DNA from: Nocardia wallacei
GTDB lineage: Bacteria > Actinomycetota > Actinomycetes > Mycobacteriales > Mycobacteriaceae
Length of the DNA: 64,000 bases
Reading direction: 5' to 3'
Assembly: GCF_014466955.1 (NCBI RefSeq)
Contig: NZ_AP023396.1
Span: 3,968,001 to 4,032,000 of the forward strand
Below, piece after piece: positions 22,675-53,629 of the stretch. The position numbers were made by a program, and so were the translations under genes. Every line of letters begins with the position of its first letter. The first letter of the stretch is position 1. The notes beneath the pieces were generated by a model. It was not told the DNA's origin, did not search any database, and worked only from the letters and a program-made list of their open reading frames with translations.

Positions 22675-22844
22675 CACGCCAGGCATTCCGCCAGCCGCAC
22701 CAGCACTGCACGGAATTCGGCGACCTCGAGCAGGCACGCCGGGCACCATTCCAGGTGCCGTTCGAACTCCGCCCGCTCGCCGTCGGCCAGCGCGTCCAGC
22801 ACGTACGCGCCGCTGAGCGCGCCCCAGTCCGGACATGCGTTCAC
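22623..22844 (-). CDS. Second small ZAS anti-sigma domain protein, inverted copy
   Basis: 73 residues from a GTG. It aligns almost end to end with the anti-sigma gene opposite: ACPDW..LSGAYVLDALADGER, HLEWCPAC, then LRARVLTGLAE, against YVLDALPDEER, HLRECPCC, LRARVLRRIEA. The zinc ligands His and two Cys are kept. It lies head-on to the first copy and their 3' ends overlap by 52 bases. It probably arose by inverted duplication. It is upstream of nothing but the NRPS terminator, so the cognate sigma factor is most likely the adjacent SigK-like protein. Confidence 0.7.
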   Translation of the reverse strand: MNACPDWGALSGAYVLDALADGERAEFERHLEWCPACLLEVAEFRAVLVRLAECLACQPDPALRARVLTGLAE

Positions 22845-22937
22845 GATGCGGCGACCGTCCGGTCGATCACGACCGCGGTGACTGTGTAGAGCACTGCGCT
22901 ACCTCCCGATAGAAGCGTCTCCTGTCCGTGACCACCC

Positions 22938-22980
22938 GGGTTCGGGCCGGACCGGCGCGCGGCCGGTCCGGCCCGAACCC
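22938..22980 (-). terminator. Terminator of the giant NRPS gene
   Basis: Perfect 18-base arms (GGGTTCGGGCCGGACCGG and its complement) around a seven-base loop, starting one base after the NRPS stop codon. A strong intrinsic hairpin without a T-run. Confidence 0.8.
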
Positions 22981-22981
22981 G

Positions 22982-46213
<23,232 letters not shown>

Positions 46214-46703
46214 GCACACGCTCCGTTCGACGGTCGAGACAACGGGTCACGCAACAATCGGGGCAAGCGTTCAGCAACATCGGCCCCACCGGCAGTCGTT
46301 GCCGTCGCGGGTACGGATTGGTCGGTTTGCTCGCGTCCTGGTACAGGATTCGAAAATCGGTCACACAGAAGGACGTCGGGATGTGCGAGCGACGCCGGGT
46401 GCGGTCGGCGCCGACGCCAAGGAGCGGCGTTTCGCTTGCGGGACAGGCGGACCGCTCGGCCGGACCCTCGGATGTCTGCGAAACCCAGCAGCTGGAAGGC
46501 ATTTCGACGACATCGCACGAATGGTGGTCGCAGTCGGCTGGGCTTCTCGATCCATCGGAGCGGGCGTGCCGCTCACGTCGGACCAGAGCAGGGCACCCGG
46601 AGCCGACGCCACACATCCACCGAAACCTCGGATGCTGAAGCGTAGCCGCCTATCGGGCGTGGTGACATGCCCGGCCGAGCCCCACCGCGGAGCCGAACCG
46701 ATA

Positions 46704-46732
46704 CGCCCTACTTTCTACTAACACAGCTATCA
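46704..46732 (-). promoter_or_regulatory. Candidate NRPS promoter
   Basis: On the minus strand TTGATA (46727-46732) is followed after 17 bases by TAGGGC (46704-46709), in the only AT-rich stretch of the gap. It would give a leader of about 480 bases. The -10 match is partial. Confidence 0.3.
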
Positions 46733-46772
46733 ACTGGTTCACGTCGGTCGCGCAGTCGCGCCGAGTGACATG

Positions 46773-46805
46773 GACGCACCGGCCGGTGACTCGGCCCGGT
46801 GCGTC
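46773..46805 (-). terminator. Hairpin after the SRPBCC gene
   Basis: Perfect ten-base arms GACGCACCGG and CCGGTGCGTC with a 13-base loop, 41 bases after the stop at 46846. Confidence 0.65.
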
Positions 46806-46845
46806 GGGGCAGCAGGAATTCCGGGCCGGTGCGGGCCGTCCGCGC

Positions 46846-47289
46846 TCAGCCCCGGTGCTTGCCGAGGACGAGATGGGCGAGGCGGTCCAGTGATTCGTTG
46901 TTGCGCGGCCGCAGCAGCAGCGCCTGCGCCGGGTCGGGGGCGAACCGGCCCAGACCCGCCGTGGCGCGCTCGGCCATCCGGACCTCGGTGACGCCGTCCT
47001 CGACCTCGGTCAGCTCCAGGTGAATGGTCGCCGCGCCGAACGGCCACAGCCGCGCCTCCAGATCTAGGGTGTGCGGCGGGTCGGCGGCCAGGACGACGGT
47101 GGTGTCGCTGACCAGCAGCGGCCACGGCCCGACGCTGTGGTGGATGCGCGCGCCCGGCGCGGGCCATTCGCGGTCCACATCGCGAATGTGGGACGCGCCC
47201 ACGACCCAGTTGGTGTAGGACCAGCCGTCGGCGAGCACTTCGAACACCGCACTCGGCGGTACCGGTATCCGGGTTTCGACTTCGGTCAT
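46846..47289 (-). CDS. SRPBCC-family (polyketide cyclase/START-like) protein
   Basis: 147 residues from the ATG at 47289. It begins TEVETRIPVPPSAVFEVLADGWSY, the usual first strand and helix of the SRPBCC ligand-binding fold, with WVVGASHIRDVD and the TIHLELTEVEDGVTEVRMAE strands of the second half. Such proteins bind hydrophobic ligands in a deep cavity; some are polyketide cyclases, most are unassigned. It is upstream of the NRPS on the same strand but separated by 630 bases and a terminator, so a link to peptide synthesis is not supported. Confidence 0.8.
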   Translation of the reverse strand: MTEVETRIPVPPSAVFEVLADGWSYTNWVVGASHIRDVDREWPAPGARIHHSVGPWPLLVSDTTVVLAADPPHTLDLEARLWPFGAATIHLELTEVEDGVTEVRMAERATAGLGRFAPDPAQALLLRPRNNESLDRLAHLVLGKHRG

Positions 47290-47414
47290 CTGCACGTCGC
47301 TTTCGTCCTCGATGCCGCCATTGCACTGTCCTGGCTCGGCCGGTGGCCTAGGGTCCGACTACCGCGGACGACCCCGGTCAAACCCGTCTCGGCCGAGATG
47401 GTCATCGCGTGGGG

Positions 47415-48791
47415 TTACGGCGGCGGGTCCTGGGACTGATGCGTGGGCCGGCCGAGGCGCACGCCCAGGCGCGCGGGGTCGAGGGCGGCGGAATGCCCGC
47501 GCCGATCGGCCCGCATCGCGGCGGCGAGTTCGGCGCAGACGGCCGCGGCGTCGTATCGCGGCGACCAGCCCAGGTCCCGGCGGGCCCGCGTCGCGTCGAC
47601 CAGGCGGGCCCGGTCGGCCAGAACCAGCCAGCCCGGATGCAGCGGCTGCAGGCCCAGCCGCCAGCTCGCCCGCGCCACCGCCAGGGCCGCCCGGCGTGGA
47701 CAAGGCAGGCGGAATCCGCCGTACGAGTCGGCCAGCGCCGCGGCCGGCAGCACGGGTTCGGCGGCCAGATTGAACGCTCCCGACGCTCCCCGGCGGAGGA
47801 TGAGGGCCACCCCCGCCGCGACGTCGTCGGCATGAACGAGCTGCAACCGCAGGTCTTTCCACAGCGGGACGGGCAGCCATCGGCGGCCGATGAGCGCGCG
47901 CGGCAGCCACGGCGGCAGCAACCAGCCGGCCAGCTCACCGGCGGCCTCGGCCTGCCCGATCCCGCACGGCCGGATGCGAGCGACCCGGATCGACGGCTCC
48001 CGCCGCTCGAACTCGTCCAGCTGCGCCTCGAGGTACACCTTGCCCAGGCTGTAGGCACTGCCGGGCACCCCACCCAGCGCCGCTCCCTCATCGACGGTCT
48101 GCCAACGCGGACCCGGCCGATAGGCCGCAGCCGACGAGGCACACACCACCTGCCGCACCCCCGCCGCGGCCGCGGCCCGCAACACCCGCGCACTGCCCCC
48201 GGCATTGGTCCGAGCCATCGGCGGATCGTCACGACGCGGATGCACAGCCCACGCCAGATGCACCACCGCGTCCGCCCCCGCACAGGCGGCGGCGAGTACG
48301 GGCGCCGACGCCGGATCACCGATATCGCAGGAGACCCAGCGCACATGCGTCTCCGGCTCCCGATCCACGGGCGGACCGCAGGCAAGCTCGCGAGTGGAGG
48401 CCCGACCACCAGGGGCTCGGGGCACGTGCGCATCCGAATCGCGATCGGGAGGCGGGCGGCGGCCGAACTCGGGCATGGACGCCCGATCACCACGGGCCCA
48501 CCGCACGTGCGTGTCCGGATCGCGATCGGCGGGCGGGCAGCGGGCCGGGTCGGACGCCGGATCGCCACTACTGCCGCGGACTCGGTACCGGTCGGGATCA
48601 ACGGGTGCGACGGGGGCCGGATCAGGCGTGGACGCCGGATCGCTGTCGCCTCGGTACCGGGGCGCGTGCGCTTCCCGATCCGACGGTGGGCAGCGACGGG
48701 CGATACCGACGAGTTCGTCGCCTGTTCCGGCCAGCGCGCGGATCAAGGCGGTGCCGACATTTCCGGTCGCGCCGGTGATCACGATTTTCAT
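47415..48791 (-). CDS. NAD-dependent epimerase/dehydratase-type SDR with internal repeat expansion
   Basis: 458 residues. The Rossmann start MKIVITGATGNVGTALIRAL, the VVHLAWAVHP strand, the YSLGKVYLE active-site Tyr/Lys and LVHADDVAAGV identify an extended SDR of the NAD-dependent epimerase kind. Residues about 34-162 hold five degenerate copies of a 27-residue unit (DR-E/D ... HVRW ... GDxAS). Without the four extra copies the protein would be near 350 residues, the normal size. The repeat sits between beta strand 2 and the DIGD motif, so the fold could tolerate it as a loop. It lies 28 bases after the aldehyde dehydrogenase gene and is probably co-transcribed. Substrate unknown. Confidence 0.85.
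   Translation of the reverse strand: MKIVITGATGNVGTALIRALAGTGDELVGIARRCPPSDREAHAPRYRGDSDPASTPDPAPVAPVDPDRYRVRGSSGDPASDPARCPPADRDPDTHVRWARGDRASMPEFGRRPPPDRDSDAHVPRAPGGRASTRELACGPPVDREPETHVRWVSCDIGDPASAPVLAAACAGADAVVHLAWAVHPRRDDPPMARTNAGGSARVLRAAAAAGVRQVVCASSAAAYRPGPRWQTVDEGAALGGVPGSAYSLGKVYLEAQLDEFERREPSIRVARIRPCGIGQAEAAGELAGWLLPPWLPRALIGRRWLPVPLWKDLRLQLVHADDVAAGVALILRRGASGAFNLAAEPVLPAAALADSYGGFRLPCPRRAALAVARASWRLGLQPLHPGWLVLADRARLVDATRARRDLGWSPRYDAAAVCAELAAAMRADRRGHSAALDPARLGVRLGRPTHQSQDPPP
48306..48692. repeat. 81-bp coding repeat within the SDR gene, five degenerate copies
   Basis: The encoded DR-E/D anchor recurs at residues 38, about 65, 89, 116 and 143, mostly 27 residues apart. Copies 3-5 are the most alike; copies 1 and 2 have decayed or carry small deletions. 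Confidence 0.75.
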
Positions 48792-48819
48792 GCGTCCGCA
48801 GGTTCGGATCCGCCGCCCG

Positions 48820-50163
48820 TCACTGCCGGGGTGGGAGGGGCTCGAGGTGGACCACCTTCGTGGTGGTCATCTCGTCGAGAAGTTCCGGACCGTAGCCGTA
48901 GCCGGAGCCGGAGGCGCGCCGTGGGTGCGCCGCGCCGCCGGGTGCGCCGCCGAAGACGGCGTTGATCTTCACCGTGCCGACCGGCAGCGACCGCCACGCC
49001 CGCTGCGCGTGCTCCAGGGAGCCGGTGAGAACCGTTGCCGCCAAACCATATTCACCGTCGCACGCCTCACGCAGGCCGGTGTCGAAGTCGGGCACCACCC
49101 GCACGGGCGCGACGGGACCGAAGGTCTCCTCGCACAGCGCCCGCATCGCGGGCGTGCAGCCGGTGAGCACCGTCGCCGGGTAGACGCTGCCGGGGCCCTC
49201 CGGGATCTCCCCGCCCACAAGGACTTTCGCACCGTCGGCGACCGCCTCGCGGACCTGCGCGTGCACCTCGGCGCGCAGCCGCTCGTCGACCAGTGGCTGC
49301 GGGTCGAGGTTCCAGCGCTCGGCCCGGTCGCAGAGGGCGGCGAGAAATTCCTCCGCCACGTCGCGGTGGACGTAGAGCCGCTCGACCGAGACACAGATCT
49401 GCCCGGCATTGGCGAACGCCCCGAGCGCCGCCTGCTCAGCGGCCCACACCGGATCCACGTCGGCGTCGACCAGCAGCGGGTCGTTGCCGCCGTTCTCCAG
49501 GAGCGCCTTGGCCCCGGTGCGCGCGGCGGCCGCGGCGATACTGCTGCCGGTGCGGCTGCCGCCCACGTGCGCGATCACGTCCACCTCCGGCGATTCGGCC
49601 AGGGCCGCGCCCACCCGGCCGTCCCCGGGCACGGTCTGCACCACGCCGTGCGGGAAGTGCTCGGCGAGCAACCTGCCGAACAGCTCGCCCGTGCGCGGGC
49701 ACCGTTCGCTGGGCTTGTGCACCACCGTGTTGCCGGTCACGAGAGCGGCGCCCAGCAGTCCCGAGGCGATGGCGACGGGATCGTTCCACGGCGTCAGCGC
49801 CAGCACCACGCCGCGCGGTTGCGGGATCATGAAATCCGTTGCGTCCCATTGGCCTTGCAGAGTCTTCCCGCGATGCACGGGCCCCAGCTCGGCGTACTGG
49901 TCGAGGGTGCCCGCACCGGCCAGCACGCCCTCGCGACCCGAGGCGGCGGGGCGGCAGGTCTCGCTCTCGAGGGTGGCGGCGAGTTCGCCCGCGTGTTCGC
50001 GCAGCGCGGCCGCCGCGGCGTGCAGCGCCCCGGCCCGGGCGGCCGGGGGTGTGCTCGCCCAGGCCGGCTGCACGGCGCGGGCGGTGCTCAGGACGGTTAC
50101 CAGGTCGGCGTCGCCCGTCACCGAATCACGCTCGATGCGGGTCGCGTTGTCGATCTCGGTCAT
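48820..50163 (-). CDS. NAD(P)-dependent aldehyde dehydrogenase
   Basis: 447 residues from the ATG at 50163; the longer frame upstream has no family character. ALDH motifs: ALTPWNDPVA, HKPSERCPRTGELF, catalytic Glu in LLENGGNDPLLV near residue 221, nucleophile Cys in GQICVSVERLYVH near 256, and EETFGPVAPVRVV near the C terminus. Enzymes of this family oxidise aldehydes to acids. It is slightly shorter than usual (about 470-490), mainly at the N terminus. It lies between topoisomerase IB and the SDR gene, all leftward with short gaps. Substrate cannot be told. Confidence 0.9.
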   Translation of the reverse strand: MTEIDNATRIERDSVTGDADLVTVLSTARAVQPAWASTPPAARAGALHAAAAALREHAGELAATLESETCRPAASGREGVLAGAGTLDQYAELGPVHRGKTLQGQWDATDFMIPQPRGVVLALTPWNDPVAIASGLLGAALVTGNTVVHKPSERCPRTGELFGRLLAEHFPHGVVQTVPGDGRVGAALAESPEVDVIAHVGGSRTGSSIAAAAARTGAKALLENGGNDPLLVDADVDPVWAAEQAALGAFANAGQICVSVERLYVHRDVAEEFLAALCDRAERWNLDPQPLVDERLRAEVHAQVREAVADGAKVLVGGEIPEGPGSVYPATVLTGCTPAMRALCEETFGPVAPVRVVPDFDTGLREACDGEYGLAATVLTGSLEHAQRAWRSLPVGTVKINAVFGGAPGGAAHPRRASGSGYGYGPELLDEMTTTKVVHLEPLPPRQ

Positions 50164-50212
50164 AGGCCCCGAGTACCCGCGTCTTCCCTGGTAAACATCC
50201 GCGCTCCGGGCG

Positions 50213-51232
50213 TCAGTGGGCGCGAGCCGCGGCGCGGAGCAGCCGCAGCACGGCCCGTTCGACGGCGGCCTGCCGGTCGTCGTCGGTGCGGGCGCGGCGA
50301 GATCGGCGCAGGGCCGCCGCGACCGTCTCGCCACGCTCCCACGCCTCGATCACGCGGGGATCGACATAGGAGTTGCGGGCCACGGTGGGGGTGTTGCCGA
50401 GCGCCTCGGCGACCTCGGTCATGACCTCGCGCACGGCGCTGGTGCGGCGGCGCCGGGAGCTCGGCAGTTCGGTCGCGGCGAGCGCGGCGGCGGCCAGCAC
50501 GGTCGCCTGCCAGGTGCGGAAGTCCTTGGCGCTGTGCTCGTTTCCCACCAGTTCCTTGAACCGGGCATTGATGTCGTCGGAGTGCAGTTCGCGCAGCCGG
50601 TCGCCGTCGCGATACACCAGTAGCCGCCCGCTCGGGCAACGATTGCGGCGCAGCGCGCGCACGGCCCGCGCCAGGTCGGGTTCGACGATGCGCACCCGGC
50701 GGCGGAGGCCGCCCTTGGCGACATAGTCGAACAGCATCTCCGAACCGGACACCCGCACCTGTTCGCGCAGCAGTGTCGCGACACCGCGGGTGCCGTGCTC
50801 CTCCGCGTACTCCTCGCCGCCGACCCGGAACACGCCGCGATCGAGCAGTCCCAGCGCCACGGCCTCCACCCGCGGCCGGACCAGCCCCGTGCGGCGCAGG
50901 TCGCTACTCACCTGTTCGCGCAGGCCGGGCAGCTTCGCGGCCATGTCGAGCACGCGGTCGAACTTCTCCTCGTCCCGCTCACGGCGCCACTGCTCGTGGT
51001 AGAGGTACTGCCGCCGGCCCGCCGCGTCCACGCCCACGGCCTGGATGTGACCGTTGGGATGCGGGCAGATCCACACCTTCCGCCAGGCGGGCGGAATGGC
51101 CAGATCCTCGATGCGCCCGGTGGTTTCGGCGTCGAGGACCGGCGCGCCGTCGTCGTCCACATAGGAGAAGCCCCGGCCGCGCCGCACCCGGCGCACGCCG
51201 CGGCCGTACGGTGCACTGCGCCGCAACCGCAT
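50213..51232 (-). CDS. DNA topoisomerase IB (poxvirus/eukaryotic type)
   Basis: 339 residues; the ATG at 51232 follows AGGAG by seven bases, which rejects the much longer open frame upstream. The N-terminal domain has FSYVDDDGAPV and the IPPAWRKVWICPHPNGHIQAVG block. The catalytic domain has RVGGEEYAEEHGTRGVATL, VRIVEPDLARAVRALR, KDFRTWQATV and the nucleophile Tyr in VARNSYVDPRVIEAW. Type IB enzymes relax supercoils by nicking one strand through a 3'-phosphotyrosine. They occur sporadically in actinobacteria. Monocistronic or first in a unit with the aldehyde dehydrogenase (49-base gap). Confidence 0.93.
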   Translation of the reverse strand: MRLRRSAPYGRGVRRVRRGRGFSYVDDDGAPVLDAETTGRIEDLAIPPAWRKVWICPHPNGHIQAVGVDAAGRRQYLYHEQWRRERDEEKFDRVLDMAAKLPGLREQVSSDLRRTGLVRPRVEAVALGLLDRGVFRVGGEEYAEEHGTRGVATLLREQVRVSGSEMLFDYVAKGGLRRRVRIVEPDLARAVRALRRNRCPSGRLLVYRDGDRLRELHSDDINARFKELVGNEHSAKDFRTWQATVLAAAALAATELPSSRRRRTSAVREVMTEVAEALGNTPTVARNSYVDPRVIEAWERGETVAAALRRSRRARTDDDRQAAVERAVLRLLRAAARAH

Positions 51233-51336
51233 CGGACCACTCCTCTCGTCGCCGGTCCGGTGATACCCCGAGAAATCGTGTCCATGCCGGTGGATCCGCG
51301 TCCGCCCACCCGGCGGACCCCGCTGTACTCCCGCGC

Positions 51337-51977
51337 ATGGCAGGCCCGTTCTTCGACGCGGCCGAGCGAGAACACCTTGCCGACCTCCTCGACCGGCTCG
51401 GTCCCGCTGCGCCGGCTCTCCTCGCTCCGTGGACGACTCGCGATCTCGCCGCGCCTCTCGTACTCCGCGAGCACGATTCCTTCGCCGGACCCGGGCTCGT
51501 CCTCCCCGGACCGTGGGCGCGCTTCGCCGAGCGCCGCCGGAAACTGCTGGCGCGCACGGACTTCCGCGAGCTGGTGGCCACATTCCGCACGGAGCCGCCG
51601 CGCGGATTCTTCCGGATCGACCGGGTGCGGCGGGTTCCCGCCTCAACGAATTCTTCGTCCACCACGAGGACGTGCGCCGGGCCAACGGGCGCGGCCCCCA
51701 CACCAATCCGCCCGCGCTGGATGCGGCGTTGTGGCACAACGTATGCGGCACACCGTGGTTCCTCGCGCGCCGCCTGCGCGGCGCGGGCCTGGTGTTGGAG
51801 TGGACGGGCACGCCCGAGACCGTCCGGGCCCGCCGCGGCGAGCCCACGGCCCGTATCGCGGGAGCGCCGGGAGAGATCGTGCTCTACCTGTTCGGCCGCC
51901 GCCGCGCCGCGCAGGTGGAGGTGACCGGCCCCGCCGACGCGGTCGACGCCGTCCGCCGCACCCACTTCGGCATGTGA
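51337..51977 (+). pseudogene. TIGR03085-like metal-binding protein gene, frameshifted
   Basis: The start MAGPFFDAAEREHLADLLDRL and the block APWTTRDLAAPLVLREHD match the N-terminal half of the actinobacterial mycothiol-dependent-type TIGR03085 family. Near 51620-51650 the frame runs into unrelated sequence, while the expected continuation (RLNEFFVHHEDVRRANG, then LYLFGRRRAAQVEVTGPADAV) appears in a different frame and runs to 51977. The shift equals loss of one base. The intact protein would be near 213 residues. It could be a true pseudogene or an assembly error. The 3' end overlaps the convergent DUF2867 gene by 94 bases. Confidence 0.72.
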
Positions 51978-53473
51978 CGCCTGCCGTCCCGTCGATCGCG
52001 CCGGACAACTTCGGCCGAGTGAGCGGCCGCCTCGGCTGTGACGGTGATGTTGCGAGCCATACCGCCGAAGATGGCGGCATGGAAGGGCGCGATGGCCTGC
52101 CAGTAGAGATGACCAGCCAGGCCGTGGGGTTGAAAGAGCGCACGTTGACGGTAACGCGCGCCGCCACCCTCCGGCGTGACGGACAGTTCCAGCCACGCTC
52201 GGCCGGGCAGGAGCATCTCGGCGCGCAGGCGCAGCAGGCGGGGGCGGTCGACTCGTTCGACCCGCCACCAATCCAGGGCGTCGCCCTCCCGCAGGCGTTC
52301 CGGGTCGCGCCGGCCACGCACCAGCCCGACTCCGCCGACGAGGCGGTCGATCCAACCACGCAACGACCACGCCAGCGGGAACGAATACCACCCGTTCGCA
52401 CCACCGATCGCCTCGATCACGGTCCACACCGTTCCGGGGTCGGCACACGTATCTCGTTCGCGCACATCCTGGTACATGGATCCGCCCGACCACTCCGGAT
52501 CGGTCGGCAGTGAATCCGACGCCGCATCGGGCAAATTCGCGTCCGACCAGCGAGTCGGCACGTCGAGTTCGCGAATGCGCCGCAACGCCAATTCCACCGC
52601 ACGGCAGTACGATGTCGGTCCGCGGGGCGGGTCCGGAATGTACTCCGCGATCCGGTGATCCGCGCAGACGACGTCGTTGACGAGCGACTCCATCAGCGGT
52701 ACCGCGATCGATCGGGGCACCGGCGTCACCAGGTTCACCCACTGCGCGGACAGCCACGGGGTCAGCACCGGAACGGGAACGATCAGCCGACGGGGCAGGC
52801 CCGCTACGGCCGCATAGCCACGCATCATCCCCGCGTAGGTCAGCACGTCCGGGCCACCGATGTCGAAGTTCCCCTCGAACCGCCCCGATACCTCGGCGGC
52901 ACGAGTCAAGTAGTAGAGGACGTCCCGCACGGCGATCGGCTGGATGGCGTTGTGCACCCAACGCGGTGTCACCATCGCCGGCAGGCGCTCGGTGAGGTAC
53001 CGCAGCATCTCGAAACTCGCCGACCCCGAGCCGATGATCACCGCGGCGCGCAGCACCACGACCGGCACCGGCCCGGCCGCGAGCACACGCCCGACCTCGG
53101 CGCGCGAGGCCAGGTGCCGCGACAACCGCTGCCCCGCCGGCACGATCCCGCCCAGATACACGATCCGCCGCACTCCCGCATCCGCTGCCGTCCGTGCCAC
53201 CAGTTCCGCCGCCTCGCGGTCGACGGTGTCGAAATCCGATCGTGTCAGCGAATGCACCAGGTAATAGACGATCTCCTGCCCGGCCATGGCGCGCCGTACG
53301 TCCGCGGCGACCGTGACGTCACCGCGGATGATCTCGACCTGGTCGCGCCACGGCACCTCGTCCAGTTTGCCAGGACTGCGCACGAGAGCCCGGACGGTAT
53401 GCCCGGCTGCCACCAACTCGGGAACCAGGCGCCCGCCGATATAGCCCGTCGCACCGAAGACAACGCACTCCAT
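51884..53473 (-). CDS. SDR with C-terminal DUF2867 domain (YbjT/NAD-binding type)
   Basis: 529 residues. N-terminal NAD(P)-binding domain: CVVFGATGYIGGRLVPELV, then YYLVHSLTRSDFDTVDRE and IVYLGGIVPAG. The second half (about residue 330 onward) is DUF2867, a START-like domain: WTVIEAIGGANGWYSFPLAW and LFQPHGLAGHLYWQAI. The last 30 residues are Arg-rich and encoded opposite the pseudogene, suggesting that the original stop was lost and translation runs on into the neighbour. AGGCGG lies six bases before the ATG. It diverges from crtE with a 156-base gap holding two palindromes and may share control with the carotenoid operon. Function unknown. Confidence 0.85.
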   Translation of the reverse strand: MECVVFGATGYIGGRLVPELVAAGHTVRALVRSPGKLDEVPWRDQVEIIRGDVTVAADVRRAMAGQEIVYYLVHSLTRSDFDTVDREAAELVARTAADAGVRRIVYLGGIVPAGQRLSRHLASRAEVGRVLAAGPVPVVVLRAAVIIGSGSASFEMLRYLTERLPAMVTPRWVHNAIQPIAVRDVLYYLTRAAEVSGRFEGNFDIGGPDVLTYAGMMRGYAAVAGLPRRLIVPVPVLTPWLSAQWVNLVTPVPRSIAVPLMESLVNDVVCADHRIAEYIPDPPRGPTSYCRAVELALRRIRELDVPTRWSDANLPDAASDSLPTDPEWSGGSMYQDVRERDTCADPGTVWTVIEAIGGANGWYSFPLAWSLRGWIDRLVGGVGLVRGRRDPERLREGDALDWWRVERVDRPRLLRLRAEMLLPGRAWLELSVTPEGGGARYRQRALFQPHGLAGHLYWQAIAPFHAAIFGGMARNITVTAEAAAHSAEVVRRDRRDGRRHMPKWVRRTASTASAGPVTSTCAARRRPNR

Positions 53474-53550
53474 GACACACCGCCTTTCGTCGAACCATGC
53501 GCTTCGGACAACGTCAACTATCGCAGTCCGCTCGTCTGCGGTCAGCAGGT

Positions 53551-53582
53551 TGCATCATTTATGCATCGTTTCATGTAACATG
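53551..53582. promoter_or_regulatory. Paired palindromes in the crtE / DUF2867 divergent gap
   Basis: TGCAT-CATTT-ATGCA at 53551-53565 and CATGT-A-ACATG at 53572-53582 lie in the only AT-rich part of the gap, about 50-80 bases before the crtE start. The second overlaps a TAACAT box. They look like operators for a light- or redox-type regulator, but no regulator gene is adjacent. Confidence 0.4.
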
Positions 53583-53629
53583 GGCGACCTACACCGCGTC
53601 AGACCGTTTCCGCGATCCGAGGAGCCCTC

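Larger units (their letters stand above)
46214..46845. other. Intergenic region upstream of the NRPS; no gene seen
   Basis: About 630 bases between the NRPS start and the SRPBCC gene end, both leftward. Open frames here are short and have no recognisable products. The AT-rich stretch at 46700-46735 is the best place for the NRPS promoter. A hairpin terminator for the SRPBCC gene is at 46773-46805. Confidence 0.5.

Noticed and set aside
46220..46720. Small genes in the gap before the NRPS
   Set aside because: Open frames there have no ribosome sites, no recognisable sequence and typical antisense-like composition in all frames.
46846..47289. SRPBCC protein as part of the NRPS pathway
   Set aside because: A terminator hairpin and about 630 bases separate it from the NRPS and no other pathway gene is near.
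50213..51847. A 544-residue extended topoisomerase IB
   Set aside because: The upstream 205 codons are opposite the TIGR03085-like gene and a strong ribosome site fixes the start at 51232.
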